Below are positions 25,354 to 34,157 of a DNA stretch of 64,000 nt, in pieces (positions within the stretch are counted from its first letter, which is position 1; every line of letters starts with the position of its first letter). Origin of the DNA: 9FT-COMBO-48-23 sp963754385 (GTDB lineage: Bacteria > Chloroflexota > Dehalococcoidia > GIF9 > UBA5629); contig CAVWGE010000003.1 of NCBI GenBank assembly GCA_963754385.1, positions 186,001 to 250,000 of the forward strand. The letters are read 5' to 3'. The position numbers and the translations under genes were made by a program. The notes beneath the pieces were generated by a model that made no database searches, was not told the DNA's origin, and was given only the letters and a program-made list of their open reading frames with translations.

Positions 25354-26014
25354 TATTGTTACCGTGAATCAACTGTCGAAGACGCTGGGTAATATCAGAG
25401 TCATTGATCGCGTGTCCTTTAATATAGAAAAAGGTGAATTCCTGGCTATACAGGGACCATCCGGGTCCGGGAAAACCACGCTACTTGGTCTCTTGGCAGG
25501 TTTAGAAAAGGCAGATGAGGGTGATATCGTAATTTCGGATAAAGAATTGACCTCGATGACTGAGGACGAGCTCGCGATATTCCGAAGGTACAATATCGGT
25601 TTTGTTTTTCAATCTTTCAACCTTATACCTACGCTCAATGTAGTGGAGAACATCGCTCTTCCGCTGTTCCCAGAACACATATCCAGAAAAAACATGTTCG
25701 AACGGGCTAAAGAAGTGGCGAAGGCTGTCGGACTGACCGAAAGACTAGACCATTATCCCAACGAGCTTTCTGGAGGTGAGCAGCAAAGGGTGGCGATAGC
25801 TAGATCGTTGATAAATGAGCCTAAACTCATTCTTGCCGATGAACCTACCGGCAACCTCGATAGCAAGACTGGTCAGATGATAATCGAACTACTGCGTAAG
25901 CTAAACGGTGAGAGAAGGCAAACAGTGGTATTGGTAACGCATGATGATAGGATAGCTAAAGAATCCGACCGCATAATCAAGCTCTTAGACGGGAGAATAG
26001 CACATGAGAATTAG
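25346..26014 (+). CDS. ABC transporter ATP-binding protein (LolD/MacB type)
   Basis: 222 residues with all expected motifs: GPSGSGKTT (Walker A, about 37-45), the Q-loop in GFVFQSFNLIPTLNVVEN, LSGGEQQRVAIARSL (signature, about 137-151), LILADEPTGNLD (Walker B and D-loop) and VTHD (H-loop). The length and the FNLIPTL segment are typical of ATPases that power FtsX-type permeases. It overlaps both neighbours (8 bp and 11 bp), so the three genes are translationally coupled. It could serve both permeases of the locus. Confidence 0.92.
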   Translation: MNNIVTVNQLSKTLGNIRVIDRVSFNIEKGEFLAIQGPSGSGKTTLLGLLAGLEKADEGDIVISDKELTSMTEDELAIFRRYNIGFVFQSFNLIPTLNVVENIALPLFPEHISRKNMFERAKEVAKAVGLTERLDHYPNELSGGEQQRVAIARSLINEPKLILADEPTGNLDSKTGQMIIELLRKLNGERRQTVVLVTHDDRIAKESDRIIKLLDGRIAHEN

Positions 26015-26528
26015 ACCAACCAGTTTAACCGCGATGCTTTTGCTGGGAATGCTGATAATCGGCTTTCTGGCTTCGACCGCGTGTTCCCCACAACCCTCTG
26101 CCAGCAGCACGGCTACCCAATCCCAACCAGTAACTGGTCTACCGGGCAATAACGAATCTGCGTCACCCCCTTCTGCAGCAACCCAGCCTTCCAAAGAAGT
26201 CGGCCCATCCGCAGCTCCAGCAGGTCCTGTTAGCGTTGTCATTGCTGGATACATCAATCACGGCCCGATGCAACCGACGGTGCGTGCCATTAAGGAAGTA
26301 CTTTCTAAATATGATGATAAGGTCACTGTCACCTGGGTTGACTTGAACACAACGGAAGGACAGAGGTATTTCCAGCAGCACGGGCTTACCGCGCACATGA
26401 ATGTCATAATAAATGGCACGTCGAGATATCAGGTTAACGGTAAAACCGTAGATTTCTTGTGGTTTGAAGGCCAGCAATGGACTAAAGAAGACCTGGATGC
26501 AGTTCTAACCAACCTGGTTGGTAAGTAG
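26004..26528 (+). CDS. Lipoprotein with thioredoxin-fold domain lacking CXXC
   Basis: 174 residues. A signal peptide ends at STAC (about 24-27), a lipobox, so the protein is likely lipid-anchored outside the membrane. A Ser/Pro/Ala-rich linker (about 28-75) follows, then a domain starting VSVVIAGYINHGPMQPT and YDDKVTVTWVDLNT, with a thioredoxin-like order of strands. At the place of the CXXC there is HGPM, so no disulfide chemistry is expected. It may be an adaptor or substrate-binding part of the ABC exporter encoded on both sides. It overlaps the ATPase gene by 11 bp. Confidence 0.6.
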   Translation: MRIRPTSLTAMLLLGMLIIGFLASTACSPQPSASSTATQSQPVTGLPGNNESASPPSAATQPSKEVGPSAAPAGPVSVVIAGYINHGPMQPTVRAIKEVLSKYDDKVTVTWVDLNTTEGQRYFQQHGLTAHMNVIINGTSRYQVNGKTVDFLWFEGQQWTKEDLDAVLTNLVGK

Positions 26529-26583
26529 TCATAAACTGACCAAATTAGTTACGAATTGTGATTGTCGAGGGGTATAAACGCAC

Positions 26584-27771
26584 TTGCTGTATCTCGTAAA
26601 AGAATTAACGCGAAGGAGAGGCAGGACCATAACTAATCTGCTGGTTGTTGCAGTTTTGGTAGCTATTTTTGTGGTCCTGAATTCGGTCATGAATGCCTTT
26701 TCCGAAGCGGTCTACCTACCTTTTCAGGGCATAGGCATCGACATGGTAATTCAGAAATCTAGTTCTCAACCTGCCGATACTACCGCCAACTCAATACGAC
26801 TGCCCTTTGGCAGCGGGGTGTTTTACCAGAACGAAATAGACAACATAGCTGCCTCAAACCATATCAAGGATGTCTCCAAAACCCTGGTATTGTGGCGCTT
26901 CGACAAGGGGAAGTTCATTTCAATAGAGGGGCTGGAACCGGACAGTTTCATAGGTGAGAAGTATACGTCATGGGTCACGTCCGGTCGCTTCTTTCAGGCG
27001 GGCGAGAAAGATAAGGCGGTAGTCGAAAAGCACTTTGCCAGATTCTATGGACTGAAGTTGGGAGACAGTTTGTTATTAGGCAGCACGCCATTTGAAATTA
27101 TCGGCATTCTTTCTGCACAAGAGGAGAGCCAGATTTCTGCGACAAACCTTTACATAAATTTACCGGACGCCCAGACACTTCTGGACACAAAGGGGTACAG
27201 CCAGCTCTATATCAGACTTGATGCTCTGTCTTCAGAGGATACTGTGAGGTCGGAAGTCAGCCAAATTGATAAAGACGCTGTCGTTGTTTCCGCAAGCTCC
27301 ATTGCAGCGTCGCTTAGTAATGTTATTAGAATTTATGAGAAATTTCGTTTGCTTGTCTTAGCGATTATTGCAGTAATCCTGACGCTGATCTTGTTCCAGG
27401 TCAATACTAGCTCTCTGATGGAACGAAGAAAAGACATAGGTATTTTACAGGCAGTTGGCTGGACAAAAGCAAACATAAGCAGGCAGATAGTTTCAGAGAT
27501 ATTCGTACAAACCATGTTTGGGTTTGTTCTGGGTATTATAGTCAGCACTCTCATACTAGTCGGGGTTGGTTCAATAAGTGTACAGGCTCAAGTATCTCAG
27601 AGCCTGGGCAACAACCTGTCTACTTTAACCGCGCCTCTAGGGCTACCAGTCGCCGCGCTGGCTCAGTTCTTTTTACTTACTTTGGCGATCTCGATCCTAG
27701 TATCATTCTTATTAGCGATAAAACTGGCGCGTATGAAGCCAGTAAGTAATCTAAGAGATCAAAGTTTGTAA
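26584..27771 (+). CDS. Second FtsX-like ABC transporter permease
   Basis: 395 residues, same architecture as the permease at 24064: N-terminal helix (about 13-33), extracytoplasmic domain (about 40-250), and three C-terminal helices, with the coupling loop MERRKDIGILQAVGWTKANI. The two permeases share the layout but differ in sequence, so they may form a heterodimer driven by the single ATPase. It starts with TTG; GAGGGG lies somewhat far upstream (about 12 nt), so the start is the least certain part. It ends the ArsR-controlled locus. Confidence 0.82.
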   Translation: MLYLVKELTRRRGRTITNLLVVAVLVAIFVVLNSVMNAFSEAVYLPFQGIGIDMVIQKSSSQPADTTANSIRLPFGSGVFYQNEIDNIAASNHIKDVSKTLVLWRFDKGKFISIEGLEPDSFIGEKYTSWVTSGRFFQAGEKDKAVVEKHFARFYGLKLGDSLLLGSTPFEIIGILSAQEESQISATNLYINLPDAQTLLDTKGYSQLYIRLDALSSEDTVRSEVSQIDKDAVVVSASSIAASLSNVIRIYEKFRLLVLAIIAVILTLILFQVNTSSLMERRKDIGILQAVGWTKANISRQIVSEIFVQTMFGFVLGIIVSTLILVGVGSISVQAQVSQSLGNNLSTLTAPLGLPVAALAQFFLLTLAISILVSFLLAIKLARMKPVSNLRDQSL

Positions 27772-28142
27772 CAGGTGAACTTACGCGGATATAAAAAAGA
27801 CAGACCTTCCGGTAGCAAGATGGAAATCGCAGATTGGACAAGCTGACCAAGCTAGTAGACAGGCTTTGTTAATGAAAAAGGCTATTGGATTGGTGGCCCA
27901 TAGAGCGATGCGGATGTTACGAATAATACAACATTGATAATTAAAGCAGCCCAAAATGTTCCCTGAATATCACAAATGCCTCCTATGAAAGAATAATGCA
28001 AGTCTTGTTATTTGCTCATTCAAATATTCTCAATATCCTACCCGGTTAAGACCTTGCTCAGCCTCCTATTCGTGCCACCATTTTAGGTGCACACTGTAAC
28101 GTCAGATCCGGAGCCCCTTAACCTGTTTCAGGAGCGCGGCTC
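27772..28142. other. Noncoding flank between ABC locus and IS110 element
   Basis: No gene is seen. The right part (about 28050-28142) should be one end of the insertion element. It ends with the hairpin AGGAGC-GCG-GCTCCT (28130-28144), which overlaps the transposase stop codon. The exact element boundary cannot be fixed without an empty site. Confidence 0.3.
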
Positions 28143-29222
28143 CTAAGAGCTCGCTAAGGCAATTGAAAGGCGGCTCCGGCTTGAATCAATTAGCTCAGAT
28201 GGTACATAAGGTCTACCTTCTTTAAGCACATGGTACACCACTTTCATTAGCCACCTGGCCATTATCGTCTTGGCTACATTTGCATTCTTAATTTTCCTGA
28301 GGGCTTCCAACCGTTGTTTTATTCCAGCATCAGCATAAGATGCTGGCACTACAGCCTCAATCAATGCCCACCTTAACCACCGATTTCCTTCCAAGATCAT
28401 CTTCCCATGGTATGTCTTTCCTCCTGAAGAATGAGTAGAAGGTACCAGACCGGCATAAGAAGATAACCTGGATGCTGATTTAAAGCAACCAATGCCATCT
28501 ATCTCGGTGCTGATGAGTACCGAGAGGGTTTTCCCTATTCCGGGAATGGTGGAAAGCAGCTGGGCATCCTTGTCTTTCTTGTATATCTCCTCAACCATCT
28601 GGTTACTAGCTGATATCTCATGGCTAAGGTGCTCTATAAGTCTCATAGCTGATTCAAATATTCTTTTATCTTCCTCTACGGACCATTCCAATGATTTAAG
28701 CCATGCCACGCCGTTTTCACCTTTTCCTCTCTTTGAGAACAGATTCTTAGGCTTTGATTCTTCAAGAGTCGGTGATAGCAGGCGGTTGCTTACCAGATCG
28801 TTCACTTTATTTTTTACCCTGGTCCGCATTGCCACCATGAACGCCCTGTGTCTGATTACTTTTTGTTTGATCCGGTTGTCTGCTTCCCTTAAATGAGCCT
28901 GGGGAATAAGATCAGCCTTTAATAGTTGAGCCAGCGTTCGAGAGTCAATAGCATCGGTCTTAATTTTTGCGGAGGCAATAGCCTTTATCTTAAGAGGATG
29001 GGCCAGTATGACCTCATCAACCAGATCCTTGGCCAGCTCATAGGTCTTGGACCAATTCCAGCATGACTCTATCACCATCTTGCTATCACTTTTGCCACCA
29101 ATAAACGCTTTAAACACCTCCTTTCTGTGAGCCAATTTTTTCGACCTTATTTCTCCTGTCTCCGAGTCAATCAATGTGGCGAAATCGTATTGCTTGTGAC
29201 AGTCCAAACCAATATACTTCAT
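28143..29222 (-). mobile_element. IS110-family transposase (RNA-guided recombinase)
   Basis: 359 residues. The N-terminal RuvC-like DEDD domain starts MKYIGLDCHKQYDF and includes KTDAIDSRTLAQLL (about 101-114). The C-terminal Tnp20 domain has STIPGIGKTLSVLI (about 223-236), SYAGLVPSTHSSGGK (about 258-272) and the Ser-rich catalytic region expected of IS110 enzymes. The gene is intact with AAAAAGGAGG before its ATG, so the element may be active. IS110 elements encode a bridge RNA in a noncoding end; candidates are the about 100-nt stretches on either side (29223-29330 or 28050-28142). Confidence 0.92.
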
Positions 29223-29884
29223 TCAGCACCTCCTTTTTATATATTTGGTTGTTCAATCTAAACTGTACACCATAGTTTCCGGAGGTGCATTATTCTTTCA
29301 TGTTACCTGTTTTGTTACCTCAAGGATATTTCACAATAGTATATAGTGTTACCCTTAAGGGTACGCGTGTTATAACTCAGCTAACTTAGCGGACTAACTA
29401 ATAACCGTTTGGCAATCATGATAATTAAAGCCCGAACTGAGCAGCAAAATGGACAAGAATCAAGAAGTTAGAGCTTAAGAATCAAGCATTCAAAGCTTTG
29501 GAACCTATAGTTTAAAGATTTAAGATCTAATAAGCTAAGATTTAGGATCTATAAGCTAAGCTTTGGATCTTAGTTCTAGTGGACACTTCATCGTTTTATT
29601 GGTGAGCCGTGACCTGTTGGTTAAGCAGCGGAAAGCTCTAGAAAAAGTAAGCTTTCAAACACGGGTTATTACGTAGCCAAGTCTGGTAACAGCAGGAAGA
29701 TAATCCAGAGAGAGCCAGGAACTTCAGATCCAGAGCTAAGAGCTTAAGATCAAGTAGCTAGAAGCTTAAGGCCAGTTCCGAGAAGAACCTTTAGATGCCA
29801 ACTCAAAAGTTCTACCTATCGTACAGTACCGCCTACGTTGCTGGACTTGAAACGATAAATTTTCGTTTCCTTCTAATCTTTTCC
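29223..29884. repeat. AT-rich region with degenerate AAGCT/GATCT repeats
   Basis: The first about 100 nt belong to the IS110 flank. From about 29460 to 29790 short motifs recur: ATAAGCTAAGATTTAGGATCT (29530-29550) is followed directly by ATAAGCTAAGCTTTGGATCT (29551-29570), and AGAGCTTAAG-(A)ATCAAG occurs at 29471 and near 29740. Between the two repeat blocks is unique sequence (29580-29710). No convincing gene; the region could be a replication or partition site of the neighbouring element. Confidence 0.4.
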
Positions 29885-30907
29885 TTATGTATGTTGTCTA
29901 TAAGGATAGTCATGAATCCAATTGAAAATCGTCCCTTTAGAACCTACACCAAGATATTCCGCTATTTTAGATTGAGACCATCCTTTTGCACTTAGCTCCT
30001 TTGCTTTCTGTATTTTCTCTTCACGGGTGATTTTCGGTGGCAATTTTGGTGAGGCTACGTCTCCTAAATTGGCATAAGCATTACTCAACTTGGGACTCCA
30101 GAACGAGGGCAAGTCATTCTCTAATAAACCGGTAAAATTGGTATTTTGAGAGTAAACATAGTTCCAGCGCCTGATGTCACCCTTTACCGTCTGGAAGGCT
30201 TGCCTCGCTCCCAGTAAAAAACTGCGAAATTCCGGCCTATCGAATCTAGGTTGTAGCATACCTGGATTTTTCAATACCAGAACATCTGCAGAACTAACGA
30301 TATCTATGTCAAGTTGACGCCCTATTTGGGCAATAAATACGATAGTTTTATCCTGTTGGCGAGACAGGTTGAGTGTTCGACTGATGTCCCTGTTTCTTAG
30401 TTTTTGCCACTCTCTAGCGTGATGCTGTAGATAGGCTTCATCTAGTACAGTTATTGACTTGGGTGGTACATCTTCGAGTCTGTCCTCAATACCTATCCAG
30501 TCGGGTAGAAGACTTCTACTCTTTTCTGGGAACCCCACTACGTACGGTGATAAGCTATATCTAAAATCTTCTAGTAGCCGGTAACTCACTCCAGATTTAC
30601 CGGAGCCTCTACCACCCAGCACTAATACTATCACTGGATGTTTGATAACCTCTCGCCATTTACTGTATACCGGAATCTGCTTTGGGGTAATAGTTAGATT
30701 AAAGTTAAGGGGTTCAGCTTTATTGATCTTCGGCAATGAAAGGCCTATTTCACTTAGTCTTTTGGTAAAGTTTGCTAATGTTTCCTCATGCTCTTTCTTC
30801 TGATGCTCCTGTTCCATAGCAGCCACGAAATCTTCAAGAGAGTAACCGAGGAGACCTACCCGAATAAGGAAGTCGCTTAAGCTCATTGGCTGATTATTGT
30901 TCATCAT
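29885..30907 (-). CDS. P-loop ATPase with C-terminal helix-turn-helix, mobile-element type
   Basis: 340 residues. Walker A is GGRGSGKSG (about 93-101) and Walker B is ITVLDEAYL (about 151-159); QQDKTIVFIAQIGRQLD follows as a sensor-like strand. The shape recalls Zot/HerA-like packaging ATPases of filamentous phages and archaeal elements. A separate C-terminal segment, GWSQSKIAEYLGVGSKGTI (about 307-326), is a resolvase-type helix-turn-helix, so one protein may bind DNA and hydrolyse ATP. The ribosome binding site is GGAGGT. It is next to an IS and repeat DNA, with no other phage genes, so probably part of a decayed or small integrated element. Confidence 0.6.
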   Translation of the reverse strand: MMNNNQPMSLSDFLIRVGLLGYSLEDFVAAMEQEHQKKEHEETLANFTKRLSEIGLSLPKINKAEPLNFNLTITPKQIPVYSKWREVIKHPVIVLVLGGRGSGKSGVSYRLLEDFRYSLSPYVVGFPEKSRSLLPDWIGIEDRLEDVPPKSITVLDEAYLQHHAREWQKLRNRDISRTLNLSRQQDKTIVFIAQIGRQLDIDIVSSADVLVLKNPGMLQPRFDRPEFRSFLLGARQAFQTVKGDIRRWNYVYSQNTNFTGLLENDLPSFWSPKLSNAYANLGDVASPKLPPKITREEKIQKAKELSAKGWSQSKIAEYLGVGSKGTIFNWIHDYPYRQHT

Positions 30908-31425
30908 TTTCTACCTCCATGCTAGAAATAAAAATCGTTGTTCAATAGCTTTGAAATTGAACGGTGAAGCGTTCAAGCGCGTTCAATTGAACGGCCAAGT
31001 TGAACGACTTTAAAGACAAAAAAAGAGGGGGATACAAAGCCGTCAATGCGGTAGTGATTTCTGTGACCTTGCTAAGAAATAGTGGAACGAAAGCATATGA
31101 GAAGCATTGTAGATGATTAGAAATTGGCAAAGTCCTGCCCCCCATAAGGGGAAGCAGGTATTAGTGAAAGTTCAAAAAAGCTCTCAATTTCGGGGTTAGC
31201 AATAGTGGCGTCAGGCCTACCAGCTGCTCCGTCACCTTTTGGTAACATATTACTGATATTCTCGTGCAGTTCTGTTTGTATCATACCGTCAAGCTTCCGC
31301 ATGGCTGCTCTTTACAGCTCTGGTTAAGGAAAACATGTCGATTCTTCGCACTCTATCAACTTGGCCGGTAATTTTCAGTGCGGAGTTGCTCGAAACCCCT
31401 GTCTCAGCCTGTTGCTTGACTCAAA
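30908..31425. other. Mostly noncoding region of the mobile segment
   Basis: One doubtful minus-strand ORF (31117-31302, 61 codons, beginning MRKLDGMIQTELHEN) has no strong ribosome binding site and no recognised family. Short strings of GTTCAA/TTGAAC recur between 30945 and 31005, alternating in orientation (GTTCAA, TTGAAC, GTTCAA, GTTCAA, TTGAAC), upstream of the ATPase gene, and could be protein binding sites. Confidence 0.3.
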
Positions 31426-31821
31426 TTAAGCGAGCTTTATTTCTTTTTGTGACTGCCACAGCCCATGAATGTTGCAAAGGGCAGCGGCATAGATAACCCC
31501 AGGCTTATTAATCTTTAACGAGGCGGTCACTTCATGATGAGTATAGACTGGCCCCTGATTAGGCCCTTCTACAGACTCACCATGCGCGGAAAACTCGAAG
31601 TGTCCTACTTCGTAGGGGAATTTTGCAGCCTCCGGGTGGAAATACACCAAAATCCACCTGATGTGGTGCTCGGTAGTGTTAGGGTGAGCAATCTCCTTCC
31701 CCAATGCGACTTTAACCGCGAATAACTCGCCGGCTTTCACCTGGTCCGGGCACTCGATCACGGGTACATGCTTCTCCGTTTTCCAGTCAGCGGTCTGAAA
31801 GAGCTCTCCTATCAGTTTCAT
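31426..31821 (-). CDS. Superoxide reductase, neelaredoxin type
   Basis: 131 residues. It reduces superoxide to peroxide using a mononuclear iron centre. The iron ligands of the family are visible: EKHVPVIE (Glu-Lys-His), HPNTTEHHIRWI (two His) and CNIHGLW near the C-terminus (Cys and His). There is no N-terminal desulforedoxin domain, so it is the class II or neelaredoxin form. I start at 31821, since AAGGAGG sits seven bases ahead there; the longer frame to 31845 lacks one. First of a minus-strand set of redox-defence genes typical of strict anaerobes. Confidence 0.9.
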   Translation of the reverse strand: MKLIGELFQTADWKTEKHVPVIECPDQVKAGELFAVKVALGKEIAHPNTTEHHIRWILVYFHPEAAKFPYEVGHFEFSAHGESVEGPNQGPVYTHHEVTASLKINKPGVIYAAALCNIHGLWQSQKEIKLA

Positions 31822-32052
31822 TTCAATCCTCCTTTTTATGCTCAATCTTAAGATATATTTGTATATTTGACTTTAAGATAGGCTCCCTTTTTTTCGGTCT
31901 CAAAAATTATACCATACATATTTTAGTCAGCCCAGGATATAGAAATCATAAAATCTGGGCAGAAAAAATTACATAGTTCTAACATTTGATAGCCTTCTTA
32001 TCACAAAGGTTCTCCGAGATTCAAGCATTTAAAGCCGGGTGAGGGTATAGAC

Positions 32053-33420
32053 TCAAGGCTGCGCGATATTGTTGAGTGTTTGTGGTATCAGTTCGGAAAG
32101 TGCCGGATGAATATGCATGCTTCCGGTTATCTGGTCAATGTGACCTCCGGACTCCATTGCATTGACTACCTCCTGAATCAACTCTGGTGCATATGGTCCT
32201 ATAATATGAAAACCCAATATTTTCCCGCTACTCTTTTCTACCACAGCCTTGGCAAAGCCCTCTTTTTCCATCATGGCTTCACCTTTAGCCACATCTAAAT
32301 ATTTAGTCTTGCCGACCAGTATATCATGGTCCTTCATGGCTTTCTCTTGAGTCAACCCAACCGATGCAATTTGAGGATAGGAATAAACGGCGTGAGGTGC
32401 AGCGCTGTAATCCATCTCTAATTTGGTACCATGGACTGCGTTGCTAACGGCGAGCGTCGCTTCCTTATTTGCTACGTGTGTGAACATCTGTTGCCCGTTG
32501 GCATCGCCTACCGCAAAAATGCTCTTCTTATTAGTCTGAAGATATTTATCAACCTTTATGAAACCTCTCTCATCCAGCTGCAAGCCTGTGTTCTCAACTT
32601 TTAGAAGGTCAGCATTGGACCTTCTACCCACAGCTACCAGAATCCTTTGTCCTGTAAACTCCTTCAGCTGACCGGCATCCTTGTCCTGCACTACAACTGT
32701 GGCACCGTCCTTATTTTTCTTTACTTCCTGAGCTTGAACATTTGTATATACCTCCATACGCCTGCTCAAGGCTCTTTTCAACAGCTCAGATATTTCCAGC
32801 TCTTCAGGCAGGACAATTCGCTCAGCCATCTCAAGAATAGTAACTTTCGTGCCCATAGCCGCAAAGAAATGCCCGTATTCGACCGCAATATAGCCGCCGC
32901 CAATGACGATAAGGCTATCCGGCCTTTCATTTAGCTGCAGCACTGTTTCGTTCGTCAGATAGTCAACGCTATCCATACCTTTTATACGAGGAATGAGAGG
33001 CCGAGAACCTGAAGCGAGGAATATCTTTTTGCCCTTTACTTCCTGTCCGTTTACCTTAATAGTATAATCAGCGACAAAATGCCCTTCACCCTCGTAGAAA
33101 TCTAAATCGTCGGACCGCACAATTTCCTTCCTGGCATGATTCCGAGTCGCTTCTATGGTCTTTCTCATTCGTTCCATGGTGAACTTGAAGTCCACGGCTT
33201 TTATCTCTACGTCGATTCCCAGTCTCTTTGCTTCCTGCATCTCAACTATTTTATCTGCCGCATATATCAACATTTTTGAGGGTATGCAGCCCAAATTAAG
33301 ACATGTCCCTCCCAAGGGACCTTTATCAACGAGAGCAACCTTTAGCCCATGTGCTGCTGCTTCGTCCACAATGATCATCCCGCATCCCGAACCAACAACA
33401 ATGACGTCATATTCTTTCAT
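32053..33420 (-). CDS. Pyridine nucleotide-disulfide oxidoreductase (dihydrolipoamide dehydrogenase-like)
   Basis: 455 residues. VGSGCGM FAD-binding start, GGTCLNLGCIPSK with the redox-active CxxxxC (about 39-44), VIGGGYIAVEYGHFF NAD-binding motif (about 171-185), FAVGDANG FAD motif and the C-terminal HIHPALSEL with its His-Glu pair. The group covers dihydrolipoamide dehydrogenase, mercuric reductase and related enzymes. No lipoyl-enzyme genes are nearby, so a thiol or redox-stress role with the neighbouring genes is as likely as lipoamide oxidation. AAAGGAGG precedes the ATG. Confidence 0.85.
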   Translation of the reverse strand: MKEYDVIVVGSGCGMIIVDEAAAHGLKVALVDKGPLGGTCLNLGCIPSKMLIYAADKIVEMQEAKRLGIDVEIKAVDFKFTMERMRKTIEATRNHARKEIVRSDDLDFYEGEGHFVADYTIKVNGQEVKGKKIFLASGSRPLIPRIKGMDSVDYLTNETVLQLNERPDSLIVIGGGYIAVEYGHFFAAMGTKVTILEMAERIVLPEELEISELLKRALSRRMEVYTNVQAQEVKKNKDGATVVVQDKDAGQLKEFTGQRILVAVGRRSNADLLKVENTGLQLDERGFIKVDKYLQTNKKSIFAVGDANGQQMFTHVANKEATLAVSNAVHGTKLEMDYSAAPHAVYSYPQIASVGLTQEKAMKDHDILVGKTKYLDVAKGEAMMEKEGFAKAVVEKSSGKILGFHIIGPYAPELIQEVVNAMESGGHIDQITGSMHIHPALSELIPQTLNNIAQP

Positions 33421-33462
33421 GGTGTATCCTCCTTTTGAGCTGCGTGTGAATCACCATTCATA

Positions 33463-34077
33463 TTAGGTGGCAGTCAACTTCTTGGCAATGGTCGCCACGT
33501 GACGCCCCTGAAAACGGGCCATTGCCAATTCATTCTCGCTGGGCATTCGGCTGCCATCGGCACCACAAATCGTGCTGGCGCCATAGGGGCTGCCCCCGGT
33601 TATCTCATCCATGGTGCCCTGACGCGATTCCGAGTAGGGCAATCCCACAATGACCATGCCGTGATGAAGTAATGTAATGTAGAAGGTGATGATAGTCGTC
33701 TCTTGCCCTCCGTGCTGCGTATTACTGGAAGTAAATACGCTGCCGACCTTGCCGACCAGCGCATTTTTAGCAAATATGCCTCCAGTCTGATCGAGGAAAT
33801 TGCGCATCTGGGCACACATATTACCAAAGCGGGTTGGAGTACCGAAAATAATGGCATCGGCGTCAACCAGGTCATTCACCCTCGCTACGGGGATATGAGC
33901 GAAGACTTCACGCGCCTTTTTAGTTCCTGACTTCGCCAGTACTTCGTCTGGAATCAATTCGGGAACTTGAAGCAGTTCTACCTCTACCCCTTCCACCTCA
34001 CGGGCACCTGCAGCAACCGCTTCTGCCATTCTATAGACATGTCCATACATACTGTAGAAAAAGATTTTTACTTTCAT
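33463..34077 (-). CDS. wrbA: WrbA-type NAD(P)H:quinone oxidoreductase
   Basis: 204 residues. The flavodoxin-like fold is shown by KIFFYSMYGHVYRMAEAVAAG (FMN phosphate loop near residues 8-15), IIFGTPTRFGNMCAQMRNFLDQTGG (about 77-101) and FTSSNTQHGGQETT (about 115-128), all WrbA hallmarks. It performs two-electron reduction of quinones and so avoids semiquinone radicals. GGGAGGGGAGG precedes the ATG. It lies in the same orientation as the superoxide reductase and ferritin-like genes, consistent with a shared oxygen-stress response. Confidence 0.92.
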   Translation of the reverse strand: MKVKIFFYSMYGHVYRMAEAVAAGAREVEGVEVELLQVPELIPDEVLAKSGTKKAREVFAHIPVARVNDLVDADAIIFGTPTRFGNMCAQMRNFLDQTGGIFAKNALVGKVGSVFTSSNTQHGGQETTIITFYITLLHHGMVIVGLPYSESRQGTMDEITGGSPYGASTICGADGSRMPSENELAMARFQGRHVATIAKKLTAT

Positions 34078-34157
34078 CGTCTTTCCTCCCCTCCCGGTTT
34101 CTTAATTCTTTGTCCACTTTCCGGCTATGGTGACATAACTGCCATATGCGAGTACGG

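Noticed and set aside
29795..29995. Plus-strand 66-codon frame at the end of the repeat region
   Set aside because: It runs into the 3' end of the P-loop ATPase gene on the other strand and has no start signal.
30942..31145. Minus-strand 67-codon frame upstream of the ATPase gene
   Set aside because: Composed largely of the GTTCAA/TTGAAC cluster; no ribosome binding site and no domain.
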